Shown in pieces: positions 1 through 7,027 of a DNA stretch of 10,172 nt; positions within the stretch are counted from its first letter, which is position 1; the number at the start of each line of letters is the position of its first letter. A program made the position numbers and the translations under genes. The notes beneath the pieces were generated by a model. The model made no database searches. It had not been told where the DNA came from and saw nothing but the letters and a program-made list of their open reading frames with translations. This DNA is from Saprospiraceae bacterium UBA2365. GTDB taxonomy: Bacteria; Bacteroidota; Bacteroidia; Chitinophagales; Saprospiraceae. The stretch covers positions 4,722 to 14,893 of the forward strand of contig DDTL01000188.1 of assembly GCA_002344345.1 (NCBI GenBank). Reading direction: 5' to 3'.

Positions 1-73
1 ACAAATTGGACTTTTCGGAGCAGAATCAATAATTAATCAATAAATACTCCGGTTTCCGATTGAAAATAAAATT

Positions 74-1195
74 TCAGGCAGAGGTTTTGCGATAATTCAA
101 TACGGCAAAGAAATTGACAACCAGTCCGATCAGCCCAACTTTTATAAAATGACCACTGATATCTGCAAACTCGCTTCCTTTGAGCAATATCTTTCGGTTG
201 ACATCGATAAAATACGCTACCGGATTGAACCAGGTCGTTTTCTGGGCCCAGGCTGGCATACTGTCAATCGAGGTAAAAAGACCGCTCATAAGAACAAAAA
301 TCATCAGAAAAAACCAGGAAATAAACATCGCCTGTTGCTGAGTATTGGAAAAAGTCGATACCAACAAACCTAACCCGAGTATGGTGAATAAATAGATGAC
401 AGAAAACCCGAATATCAGCCAAAGACTACCTTCCATAGGAATATCAAACATAAGTTTACCCAGTGTCAGGCCGATTGCAAGTTCCATCAGAGCAAGCAAC
501 ATAAAGGGCGCAAGCTTGCCGATCAGAAATTGGTATTTCCTGATCGGGGTCACATTGATCTGTTCGATCGTGCCCATTTCCTTTTCTTTGACAATGTTGA
601 TCCCAGTAAAAAACATCCCGATGGCTGTTACGAGGATAACCAGAATACCGGGAACCATAAAATGGGCATACTCCATTTCGGGGTTGTACCAAAAAACAGT
701 TTTGGTTTGTATACCTGCTGTCGAACGGGAGTTCGCAATTTTCATCTGTTCAAGTACAATGTTTTTATTGAATGATCTCAGGATTGAATTGGTGTAAAAC
801 GTAGTCAATCCGGCTTTCATACCGTCTATGGCATTTGCGCCAATAAAAACGGATGCTTTATTGGATTTGAGCAGGTTTTTTTCAAAATCTTTTGGAATTT
901 CGAGGATGAGATCAACTTCTCTTTTTTCCAATTGCTGGTAAGCTAATGTATAAGAATTACTCACCTGATGGACAACAAAATGTTCTGAAGCCATAAATTG
1001 ACTGATCAAACGGACATTCCAGTTTTGGTTTTCATGATTGATGATGTGAATTTTGATATTTTTAATTTCAAAATCTGCAGCATGTACCAGAATAATCAAT
1101 TGAACAAATGGCATTATGAATAATGCGGGCAACATGATCTTGTGTCTGAAGATCTGTAAAAATTCTTTTCTGATAAGATATAAAATCGTTCGCAT
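74..1195 (-). CDS. ABC-2 type efflux permease, YbhR-like (second of a pair)
   Basis: This is an inner-membrane subunit of an ABC exporter and the last gene of the efflux operon. The 373-residue protein has the ABC-2 permease layout (PF12698-like). One N-terminal membrane helix lies at about residues 21-39. A soluble periplasmic domain follows at about 40-175, and then a cluster of membrane helices at about 178-200, 224-247, 257-280, 287-309 and 350-366. The cytoplasmic stretch after the second helix, with KEKEMGTIEQ at 203-212, matches the conserved loop that contacts the ATPase. The SGLFTSIDSMP segment at 304-314 is typical of the family. The start is ATG, 6 nt after the stop of the other permease, so translational coupling is likely. 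With that protein it should form the heterodimeric membrane channel. The family assignment is firm. The substrate is unknown, and drug export is inferred only from similarity to YbhGFSR. No convincing terminator follows the stop in positions 1-73. Confidence 0.9.
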   Translation of the reverse strand: MRTILYLIRKEFLQIFRHKIMLPALFIMPFVQLIILVHAADFEIKNIKIHIINHENQNWNVRLISQFMASEHFVVHQVSNSYTLAYQQLEKREVDLILEIPKDFEKNLLKSNKASVFIGANAIDGMKAGLTTFYTNSILRSFNKNIVLEQMKIANSRSTAGIQTKTVFWYNPEMEYAHFMVPGILVILVTAIGMFFTGINIVKEKEMGTIEQINVTPIRKYQFLIGKLAPFMLLALMELAIGLTLGKLMFDIPMEGSLWLIFGFSVIYLFTILGLGLLVSTFSNTQQQAMFISWFFLMIFVLMSGLFTSIDSMPAWAQKTTWFNPVAYFIDVNRKILLKGSEFADISGHFIKVGLIGLVVNFFAVLNYRKTSA

Positions 1196-1201
1196 AGTAG
1201 A

Positions 1202-2308
1202 TTATTCTAATCTGATCTTAAATTTTTTGATGCTCGCCATAATAAATATTACAGTCATGGCACCCATAATCAGGGTTTCTTTCCATAAAATATCTAAGGA
1301 ACTTCCCTGCAGCATAACGCTTTTTATGATGATGATGAACCATTTGGCTGGAATGATATGGCTCACCCATTGAAGGATCACAGGCATGCTTTCGATCGGG
1401 AAAATGAATCCCGACAGCAAAACCGTAGGCAAAAACAATGCGATCATAGAAAAGATCATCGCAGCCTGCTGCGTGGAAGTAACCGTTGAAATAAAAATCC
1501 CCAGTGATAGTGAAGTCGAAATATAAAGCAAACTTTCACCTAACAATAAAGCAAGACTGCCTCTGACCGGTACATCAAAAACTATATCTCCAAGGACCAG
1601 AATGAGCAAAAGGTCTATGAAAGACAAAGCAACATATGGTATCACCTTTCCTAAAATCACAAAAGCCGGATTTAAAGGAGATGCCAGCAGCAATTCCATA
1701 TTGCCAAATTCTTTTTCCCTTGTCAATGCCAAAGATGTCATTAGTGCACAAATCAACATCAGGATGATGGTTATGATACCCGGAACAAACAGATAAACGC
1801 TTTTCAATCCGGGGTTGTATAGCATGCGCATTTCAGGAATGATACTCATTAAGGATGGATTTTTACCCAGAACATCAGCTTGATAGGTTTGTACAATACC
1901 TTCTATATAACTTGATATGATGGATGCATTGTTGGGCTCGCTGGCATCAGCGATCACCTGAATTGATTGACCATTGTTTTTTATCAGATCCTGGCCAAAG
2001 TTTAGAGGAAAAACGATGGCGACATGTGCTTTTCCCCTTTTGAACATCCCCTCAACTGCTTCAATATGATCCTCATACGCCACAATCTTAAAATAATTAC
2101 TCGCTTCCATTTTCCTGATCAGCTCCTGTGAATGAACGTCTCTGGAAGGATCAATGACAATGGTTTTAATGTTCCTGATCTCGTTTGAAATGGCAAATCC
2201 GAAAATTACTACCAAAGCGATCGGCATCATGACCAGGATCATTAAAGTACGCCAGTCTCTGATGATATGCAGACTTTCTTTTTGTATTATACTAATCAGT
2301 TTTTTCAC
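1202..2308 (-). CDS. ABC-2 type efflux permease, YbhS-like (first of a pair)
   Basis: This is the partner permease of the exporter, 368 residues with the same topology as its downstream neighbour. A first helix lies at about 22-41, a periplasmic domain at about 42-168, and further helices at about 170-195, 218-242, 253-275, 282-304 and 347-360. The loop TREKEFGNMELLLASP (196-211) is the ABC-2 coupling region, and LSGFIFPIESMP (298-309) is a family hallmark. The start codon is GTG at 2308. An in-frame stop lies four codons upstream and the next internal ATG would remove part of the first helix, so GTG is the only sensible start. The gene is separated from the upstream ATPase by 69 nt without an obvious Shine-Dalgarno sequence, and from the downstream permease by 6 nt. 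The two permeases are clearly distinct paralogues rather than a recent duplication. Substrate specificity cannot be read from the sequence. Confidence 0.9.
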   Translation of the reverse strand: MKKLISIIQKESLHIIRDWRTLMILVMMPIALVVIFGFAISNEIRNIKTIVIDPSRDVHSQELIRKMEASNYFKIVAYEDHIEAVEGMFKRGKAHVAIVFPLNFGQDLIKNNGQSIQVIADASEPNNASIISSYIEGIVQTYQADVLGKNPSLMSIIPEMRMLYNPGLKSVYLFVPGIITIILMLICALMTSLALTREKEFGNMELLLASPLNPAFVILGKVIPYVALSFIDLLLILVLGDIVFDVPVRGSLALLLGESLLYISTSLSLGIFISTVTSTQQAAMIFSMIALFLPTVLLSGFIFPIESMPVILQWVSHIIPAKWFIIIIKSVMLQGSSLDILWKETLIMGAMTVIFIMASIKKFKIRLE

Positions 2309-2377
2309 TTCAAAAAAATATTATTCAAAAGGTAAGTTTCTTTTTAATTCTGAAAACTGTTGGCTTTCTTTTTTCAA

Positions 2378-3094
2378 TCATCTGACAATATGTATAAAGA
2401 CATCTTCAATATGATCCACCTGATAAGCAGCTTTCAATTCACCGGGTGAGCCAAGTGCCTCCATTTTTCCCGCATTCATAATGGCTATACGGTCACAATA
2501 CGAAGCTTCATCCATGTAATGTGTTGTTACCAATACAGTGATCCCCTGAGAAGCTGCTGCATAAATCATTTCCCAAAACTGTCGTCTGGTGATCGGATCT
2601 ACACCACTGGTCGGTTCATCCAGAAAAACAATTTTCGGTTCGTGAAAAATGGCCACAGAAAATGCAAGTTTTTGCCTCCACCCCAATGGCAGCGATTTTA
2701 CCAGTTTTTTTGCCGAATCCTGCAATCCAAGCTGATCCAGAACCAGGGTCGTTTTCGTTTTTATATAATCTGAACTCACACCATATATGCCTCCAAAAAG
2801 CTGGATATTCTCCCTGACAGTGAGATCTTCATAAAGACTGAATTTTTGACTCATGTATCCGATATTCATTTTTACTTTTTCAACGTGACGATGAATATCA
2901 AAACCTGCAACAGTTGCTTTTCCTGAACTTGCACCGGACAAACCGGTCAATATCTTGATCAGTGTAGTCTTGCCGGCGCCATTAGCGCCAAGCAAACCAA
3001 AAATCTCTCCTTTTTGAATGCGTAACGACACTTTGTCGACTGCCGTGAAACTTCCGAATTTCTTAGTTAGCTGATCAATGATTATACTGTCCAT
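2378..3094 (-). CDS. ABC transporter ATPase, equivalent to the C-terminal half of YbhF
   Basis: This is a cytoplasmic nucleotide-binding subunit of the exporter, 238 residues, about a single ABC domain. Visible motifs are Walker A GANGAGKT (36-43), Q-loop YMSQKFSLY (80-88, Gln83), Walker B IVFLDEP (155-161), D-loop SGVD (163-166) and H-loop TTHYMDEA (190-197, His192). The signature sequence is not LSGGQ but LPLGW (135-139), so the helix that should clamp ATP bound to the partner is degenerate. As I recall it, the second half of E. coli YbhF also has LPLG at this place. The start is ATG, 12 nt after the stop of the other ATPase, which fits coupled translation and a fixed 1:1 ratio. The intact Walker, Q and H elements should form a working ATP site together with the normal signature of the partner protein. 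The ABC-ATPase identity is certain; the YbhF-like assignment is likely. Confidence 0.93.
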   Translation of the reverse strand: MDSIIIDQLTKKFGSFTAVDKVSLRIQKGEIFGLLGANGAGKTTLIKILTGLSGASSGKATVAGFDIHRHVEKVKMNIGYMSQKFSLYEDLTVRENIQLFGGIYGVSSDYIKTKTTLVLDQLGLQDSAKKLVKSLPLGWRQKLAFSVAIFHEPKIVFLDEPTSGVDPITRRQFWEMIYAAASQGITVLVTTHYMDEASYCDRIAIMNAGKMEALGSPGELKAAYQVDHIEDVFIHIVR

Positions 3095-3106
3095 CCGTTT
3101 TAGCTT

Positions 3107-4018
3107 TTATGCCATTAATTCAATGAAACGGTCCTCAATTCCAGGCAAAGCCGCCTCAATAACGATTTCGTCCATGCCCAATTGTCCTAATTGTTGGCTG
3201 ATCACGACGGGTTCAACTGCCTCATCTGAAGTGCAATGAATGTATTCACCAAAAGGATAAACCTTGGTAAACAAAGATAGCGACCTGAGGGCATTGATCA
3301 GACCCAACCGCTCTTTTCCTTTGATCCTGTACAAATGGCTGCTGAAGTGATCTACAATGTTTTTTGGACTGGCTACTTCGAGTATTTCTCCGTTTTGGAT
3401 CAAAGCAACCCGATCACAAAGATCTGCTTCTTCCATATAAGGCGTTGAAACCAATACGGTGATGCCATGTTCTTTCATTGTTCCAAGCATTTGCCAGAAT
3501 TCCTGCCTCGAAACAGCATCCACACCGGTAGTTGGCTCGTCAAGAAGCAGCAACTCGGGTCTGTGGATCAGGGAACAGGATAATGCCAGTTTTTGCTTCA
3601 TGCCACCGGATAATTTTTCCGCTCTCCGGTTTTTGAAAGGTTCTATTTGCTCGTAAATCGGTTTGATCAAATGATAATGGGTTTTGATGTTGGTGCCAAA
3701 AACTGAAGCAAAAAACCGCAGATTTTCTTCCACTGTCAAATCTCTGTACAGCGAAAAATTACCCGGCATGTAACCTACATGCTGCCTGATCTTCCTGTAG
3801 TCTTTGACCACATCCCATTGACCGATATGAGCCTTGCCGCTGTCAGGTAATAACAAGGTCATCAGTATTCTGATCAGGGTGGTTTTACCCGCGCCGTCCG
3901 GACCGATCAAGCCGAACAATTCGCCCCGGTCAACCTTGAAGCTGGCTTGCTTTAACGCTGCGTGAGCATTGTATGATTTCGATATTTGTTCTATTTGGAT
4001 CATCTGTTTATTCTGCAT
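3107..4018 (-). CDS. ABC transporter ATPase, equivalent to the N-terminal half of YbhF
   Basis: This is the second nucleotide-binding subunit, 303 residues: an ABC domain at about 7-225 and a C-terminal extension of some 75 residues. The Walker A is GPDGAGKT (39-46), with the Asp typical of the YbhF N-terminal half. The signature LSGGMKQKL (136-144) and Walker B LLLLDEP (156-162) are intact. Two catalytic positions are not. The Q-loop reads YMPGNFSLY with Gly86 (GGT codon) where Gln is expected, and the H-loop reads STPYMEEA with Pro193 (CCT codon) where His is expected. This subunit can therefore bind ATP, but its own site is probably poorly hydrolytic, while it supplies a normal signature to its partner. 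The extension ends GIEDRFIELMA, like the family of drug-type ATPases with a C-terminal regulatory region. The start is ATG, 18 nt after the adaptor gene, with an AAGGA ribosome site. A later ATG at codon 6 is possible. Confidence 0.93.
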   Translation of the reverse strand: MQNKQMIQIEQISKSYNAHAALKQASFKVDRGELFGLIGPDGAGKTTLIRILMTLLLPDSGKAHIGQWDVVKDYRKIRQHVGYMPGNFSLYRDLTVEENLRFFASVFGTNIKTHYHLIKPIYEQIEPFKNRRAEKLSGGMKQKLALSCSLIHRPELLLLDEPTTGVDAVSRQEFWQMLGTMKEHGITVLVSTPYMEEADLCDRVALIQNGEILEVASPKNIVDHFSSHLYRIKGKERLGLINALRSLSLFTKVYPFGEYIHCTSDEAVEPVVISQQLGQLGMDEIVIEAALPGIEDRFIELMA

Positions 4019-4025
4019 CGAAAAT

Positions 4026-4030
4026 TCCTT
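4026..4030 (-). promoter_or_regulatory. ribosome binding site of the first ATPase gene
   Basis: On the minus strand AAGGA stands 7 nt before the ATG at 4018. It is one of the few recognisable Shine-Dalgarno-like sequences in this window and supports the upstream of the two candidate ATG codons (codon 1 over codon 6). Confidence 0.45.
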
Positions 4031-4036
4031 GTTCCA

Positions 4037-4936
4037 TTATTTCAGATATACCTCGCCGGGCATTCCTATCTTTATCTTTCCTCCGGGATTGGCAACCTGA
4101 ACCTTAAATGCATACACCTGATTGACGCGTTCTTCTTTGGTTTGAATGGTACGTGGTGTAAACTCTGCCTGTGAAGAGATCCAGCTGATCCTGCCTTTCA
4201 AGCTCGTATTGCTGTCTTTGGATTTATCTATCTGAACTTCTATTTCCTGTCCCAAACTGATTTGAGGCAATTGATCACCACTGATGTATGCCCTCAACAC
4301 CATCGTATCCAAATTGGCTATGGAATAGACAGGTCTGGCCGGCGATACCAATTCTCCCATTTCTGCCAGTTTCAGCAAAACAGTGCCACTCACCGGATTT
4401 ATTATGGTGCATCGTTTGATTTGATCATCCAGTTGCGTAATCTGACTTTCCAATGGAAGGATCTGGCTGAGGATAGCCTGATTGGCAATGGTGGTTTGTT
4501 TTTTCAAGGTGGAGATTTGTTGTTCCATTATATCCATCTGACCTGTTATATCGTCCAGTTGCTTAGGGGTTGCGGCCTGATCTTCCAGGAGTGATTTCAC
4601 ACGTTTTCTCTCCTTTTCAAGCACTGAAAGTTGCTTTTGGATCAACTCAATCTGTGGTTGGGGATCCTGCAATTGCTTCCTCAATGCCTTCATAGAGGCA
4701 TAAGCCTGTTGTTTTTTGAGAAACAAGGGAAACGTGTCTATCTGACCACTCACTTCACCCATTTTGATCAAACTTCCTTCAAAAATTCGGAAGTCAAGTA
4801 ATTTTCCGGATGCTTCGGGTGCCACAGAAACCGTAATAGCCTCAAAATTGCCATAGGCATCTGCCTGCTCTGTCTTTTCAGTACAGGAAAAGTAAATAAA
4901 ACTCAACAAAAAGACGAAAAAAATACTGCGATTCAT
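4037..4936 (-). CDS. HlyD/YbhG-family periplasmic adaptor, probable lipoprotein
   Basis: This is the membrane fusion (periplasmic adaptor) subunit that should bridge the inner-membrane ABC permeases and the TolC-like channel. I take the ATG at 4936 as the start, giving 299 residues; the reading frame stays open to a TTG two codons earlier. A hydrophobic leader ends in IYFSC with Cys18, a probable lipidation site followed by a polar TEKTEQAD stretch. The two halves of the biotinyl/lipoyl-like fold are visible at about 37-68 and 176-208 (CTIINPVSGTV and following). They flank a long alpha-helical, coiled-coil hairpin at about 75-172 that is rich in Gln, Leu and Lys. The beta-barrel part contains AEFTPRTIQTKEERVNQVYA at about 257-276, which closely resembles YbhG-type adaptors. 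The gene lies 96 nt downstream of the channel gene and 18 nt before the first ATPase. The family call is strong; lipidation is an inference, as the lipobox is not ideal. Confidence 0.88.
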   Translation of the reverse strand: MNRSIFFVFLLSFIYFSCTEKTEQADAYGNFEAITVSVAPEASGKLLDFRIFEGSLIKMGEVSGQIDTFPLFLKKQQAYASMKALRKQLQDPQPQIELIQKQLSVLEKERKRVKSLLEDQAATPKQLDDITGQMDIMEQQISTLKKQTTIANQAILSQILPLESQITQLDDQIKRCTIINPVSGTVLLKLAEMGELVSPARPVYSIANLDTMVLRAYISGDQLPQISLGQEIEVQIDKSKDSNTSLKGRISWISSQAEFTPRTIQTKEERVNQVYAFKVQVANPGGKIKIGMPGEVYLK

Positions 4937-4994
4937 AATCAATATAATGTTTTATGATGGATAATAAATGTTGATCTTTTGATATTCAATAATT

Positions 4995-5013
4995 GGATTT
5001 GAAACCTGAATCC
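4995..5013 (-). other. weak intercistronic hairpin
   Basis: In the 96-nt gap between the channel and adaptor genes the minus strand reads GGATT, 9 nt, AATCC: a 5-bp stem with no following T run. It is not a terminator. It could be a mild RNA structure between the two cistrons, or chance. No promoter matching TAnnTTTG was found in this gap. Confidence 0.2.
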
Positions 5014-5032
5014 ATATTTATTAAGCTTTAAC

Positions 5033-6316
5033 TTATAATTTGCCTTTCATAAGCAGGAATTCTGTTTTAACCCTTACCAACTCCAATCGATATTGACTTA
5101 ACTTGAGCTGTCCTTCGAGAAAATCATTCATGGATCGGAGAAATTCGATTGGCAATTGCGTTCCATTTTCCATTTTGGACTTCTGTATCATGGCTATTTC
5201 TTCCATTTTAATATTTATGGCTGCTTGCTGCCTGATCAGATCTTCATATTTTTGTACCAGGACTTGATGTTTTTCATCCTGCTGGGAAAATATATCATTC
5301 AACAAATTTTGCTGATTATCAATCATATTTTGCTGAAATTTGATCACCTGTTGCTCTTTCTTGCGCTTGTTCCAGTCGTAGAATTTCCAGCTGACTCCCA
5401 CGCCTCCGATCGCATACAATGCAAATTGATCGTCGAAAAAATTGAGTGGATTCGGATAACCAACACCGGCGGTTCCAAACACAAACACTTTTGGCTTTGA
5501 ACCCGTTTCAAGCAATTTGGATTGTGTTTCCATTTGGGCCTTCTGCATATCCAATAGCATCAGTTCTTTACGTAGTGCCTTGCCATTAAAAAGAGATTCA
5601 GCAAAGTCTGGAGTCTGGAATGAGGCTCCGGCCGGAATGGTTATGCGGGCAACGGATTCCAGATGTTTTATCTGTGCCAAACGGTCTTTTTGGTTGCTTT
5701 CTATCTGGTTGTTGAGTTCCATCTCTTTCACTTCCCATTGAAGTACCATGTTTTTATCGGCAACGCCATGCTTCACCAGACTTTCGACCAGTTTGCGGTT
5801 GTCTAATATTTTCTCGAGGTTCAACCGTAGAATTTTATCCTTTTCATCGAGAAGTAAAACACTCAAATATAATTGAACTATCTGCGACTTAACTTGGTCA
5901 ATCTCAACAGCCAATTGTTGCTTTTGGGTTTTGTTTGCAGCCGATTGGGTAGCTTTGAGTTGCTGTTTATAGCCGCCGTCATAAACAACATAATTCAACT
6001 CCAGTGCTGAATTAAAACTGTAAAACGGTACCTCAAACGATGGCAGCATTGGATTGTCGAATTCGAGCGAAATGCTCTCCGATTGAGCTTTGGCAGTTGT
6101 GTTCCAACTTATCCCTGGATACGCTGCAGCATCAGCGATTTTGTGCTGTGTTTCCAGGCTTTGATCCAATACCCCGAAATTAAGATGTAAGGGATGATTT
6201 CGTGTGCCGGATTCAATACAGCTGAATAGATCTATTATATTAACTGTTTGGCTAAAAACAGGTATATTCAGAGTAATAAATATTGATATCGCTGAAATAA
6301 ACTTCCTGAAATTCAT
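5033..6316 (-). CDS. TolC-like outer-membrane efflux protein
   Basis: This is the outer-membrane channel subunit of the tripartite exporter, 427 residues. A signal peptide is clear: Lys/Arg at the N-terminus, a hydrophobic core, and probable cleavage after FSQ at about residue 23. The protein has the internally duplicated outer-membrane efflux protein structure (OEP, PF02321). The first repeat has a beta segment ending YVVYDGG (109-115) followed by long helices to about 225. The second has VSWKFYDWNKRKK (308-320) followed by helices to the end. The helical parts are rich in Gln, Lys and Leu, as expected for the periplasmic tunnel. Each repeat starts with the family's aromatic-Asp turn. It begins at an ATG only 5 nt after the regulator's stop codon, so repressor and channel are co-transcribed. 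The enterobacterial ybhGFSR operon lacks such a gene and is generally thought to rely on the shared TolC, so here the system carries its own exit duct. Confidence 0.9.
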   Translation of the reverse strand: MNFRKFISAISIFITLNIPVFSQTVNIIDLFSCIESGTRNHPLHLNFGVLDQSLETQHKIADAAAYPGISWNTTAKAQSESISLEFDNPMLPSFEVPFYSFNSALELNYVVYDGGYKQQLKATQSAANKTQKQQLAVEIDQVKSQIVQLYLSVLLLDEKDKILRLNLEKILDNRKLVESLVKHGVADKNMVLQWEVKEMELNNQIESNQKDRLAQIKHLESVARITIPAGASFQTPDFAESLFNGKALRKELMLLDMQKAQMETQSKLLETGSKPKVFVFGTAGVGYPNPLNFFDDQFALYAIGGVGVSWKFYDWNKRKKEQQVIKFQQNMIDNQQNLLNDIFSQQDEKHQVLVQKYEDLIRQQAAINIKMEEIAMIQKSKMENGTQLPIEFLRSMNDFLEGQLKLSQYRLELVRVKTEFLLMKGKL

Positions 6317-6321
6317 AATAT

Positions 6322-6936
6322 TTAGCTATTTGGATAATCTTTTTGTTTGATCGCATCGATGATAAATCTCGTAACTTCTTCTTTCCTGTAGTCCATCAGG
6401 CGCATAAAGTCTTCCTGGCTCATTCCAATGGCTTTCTGAATCATCGGTTTGGCAATAAATGGAAAAATACACATCGACAAAATATTGAGGATCAATTGGA
6501 TCGGATTGACAGGCCTGATGTACCCTTCCCTGGTTTCCAGTTCAATCTGCCAAATGAGTTTGATCGGATTGATCTTATATCTGTTAATGATCTCTTTTGC
6601 GAATTCTTCTCCCCTGAAATTGATTTCATGCAGAATAAATGATGGTAAATATGGGTTTCGGATCAGTGTGTCGATATAAAAGTAAACAAATTGCCTGATT
6701 TTGTCAAGCAGCCTGTCTTCACTGGTAACCAGATTCTGAAGTTGTGGCGCCAACGTCTCTACTGTCATGCCCACCACTTCATTAAATAATATATCTTTTG
6801 TTTTGAAATAGTAATGTAGCAAACCTTTGTTGATTTCCGCAATATCTGCTATTTCCTGCATTCTTGCGCCGGCAAAACCCTTCTGTATAAACACCTCGCG
6901 GGCTGATTCCAATATTTTATCCCTTGTGTCACTCAT
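6322..6936 (-). CDS. TetR/AcrR-family transcriptional regulator (CecR-like position)
   Basis: This is a probable repressor of the efflux operon and the first gene of the cluster. I chose the ATG at 6936, giving 204 residues; the frame runs to a TTG eight codons upstream, but the ATG places the family's typical SDTRDKILESAREVF start at the N-terminus. The DNA-binding domain covers about residues 4-50. Its helix-turn-helix is at about 25-45 (RMQEIADIAEINKGLLHYYF), including the characteristic YYF at its end. The C-terminal part, to residue 204, is all-helical and divergent, as expected of a ligand-binding and dimerisation domain. The gene sits directly before the channel gene (5 nt gap), so it would be autoregulated with the transporter, and an operator-like palindrome lies just upstream. 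In E. coli the TetR-type regulator CecR (YbiH) stands before ybhGFSR, so the arrangement is conserved in kind. The ligand is unknown. Confidence 0.88.
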   Translation of the reverse strand: MSDTRDKILESAREVFIQKGFAGARMQEIADIAEINKGLLHYYFKTKDILFNEVVGMTVETLAPQLQNLVTSEDRLLDKIRQFVYFYIDTLIRNPYLPSFILHEINFRGEEFAKEIINRYKINPIKLIWQIELETREGYIRPVNPIQLILNILSMCIFPFIAKPMIQKAIGMSQEDFMRLMDYRKEEVTRFIIDAIKQKDYPNS

Positions 6937-6957
6937 TATTAGCCAAATGGGTAAATG

Positions 6958-6990
6958 CAATATTACAAATATCTGTTTAATTTATCCAAA
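6958..6990 (-). promoter_or_regulatory. candidate promoter of the efflux operon
   Basis: On the minus strand TTTG (6990-6987) is followed after 21 nt by TAATATTG (6965-6958). This fits the Bacteroidota -33 TTTG / -7 TAnnTTTG pattern with one mismatch. It would place the transcript start about 15 nt before the regulator's ATG. The match is by eye and the motif is short, so this is only a candidate. Confidence 0.35.
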
Positions 6991-7003
6991 CTTTTTGGTA
7001 AAA
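6981..7003. promoter_or_regulatory. interrupted palindrome, candidate TetR operator
   Basis: The sequence is TTT-at-CCAAA-ctt-TTTGG-ta-AAA: eight paired bases on each side, with two symmetric mismatched positions and a 3-nt centre. Its length and symmetry suit a TetR-family dimer site. It covers the candidate -33 TTTG of the minus-strand operon, and its right arm contains a TTTG that could serve the plus-strand gene. Binding here could therefore block the operon and possibly affect guaD too. AT-rich palindromes arise easily by chance, so confidence is modest. Confidence 0.35.
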
Positions 7004-7011
7004 ACTTTTAT

Positions 7012-7027
7012 TAATTTTGCAATTTTG
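7012..7027 (+). promoter_or_regulatory. candidate -7 element(s) of the plus-strand deaminase gene
   Basis: TAATTTTG at 7012-7019 is an exact TAnnTTTG match, and CAATTTTG at 7020-7027 is a one-mismatch copy just after it. The nearest upstream TTTG (6994-6997) is 14 nt from the first and 22 nt from the second, so neither spacing is ideal. A transcript starting here would have a leader of roughly 110 nt. I see no riboswitch-like structure in that leader. Confidence 0.3.

Noticed and set aside
1..73. Inverted repeat CGGAG/CTCCG (16-20 and 47-51) with a direct repeat AATCAATAA (24-32 and 35-43) after the last efflux gene, and short plus-strand frames that end here.
   Set aside because: The stem is only 5 bp with a 26-nt loop and has no T run in the operon's direction, so it is not a credible terminator. 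The plus-strand tails are about a dozen codons and could be the end of a convergent gene, but cannot be told from noise.
396..797. Plus-strand open frame of 133 codons inside the last permease gene.
   Set aside because: It is antisense to a well-supported membrane protein, has no family motifs or start signal, and similar antisense frames occur throughout the other genes.
4262..4594. Plus-strand open frame of 110 codons opposite the adaptor gene.
   Set aside because: Its composition is what one gets from the reverse of a coiled-coil gene. No signal, domain or ribosome site supports it.
6937..6960. Eight extra N-terminal codons of the regulator starting from TTG.
   Set aside because: The ATG at 6936 gives the normal TetR-family N-terminus, and the extension would overlap the region where the promoter and transcript start are expected.
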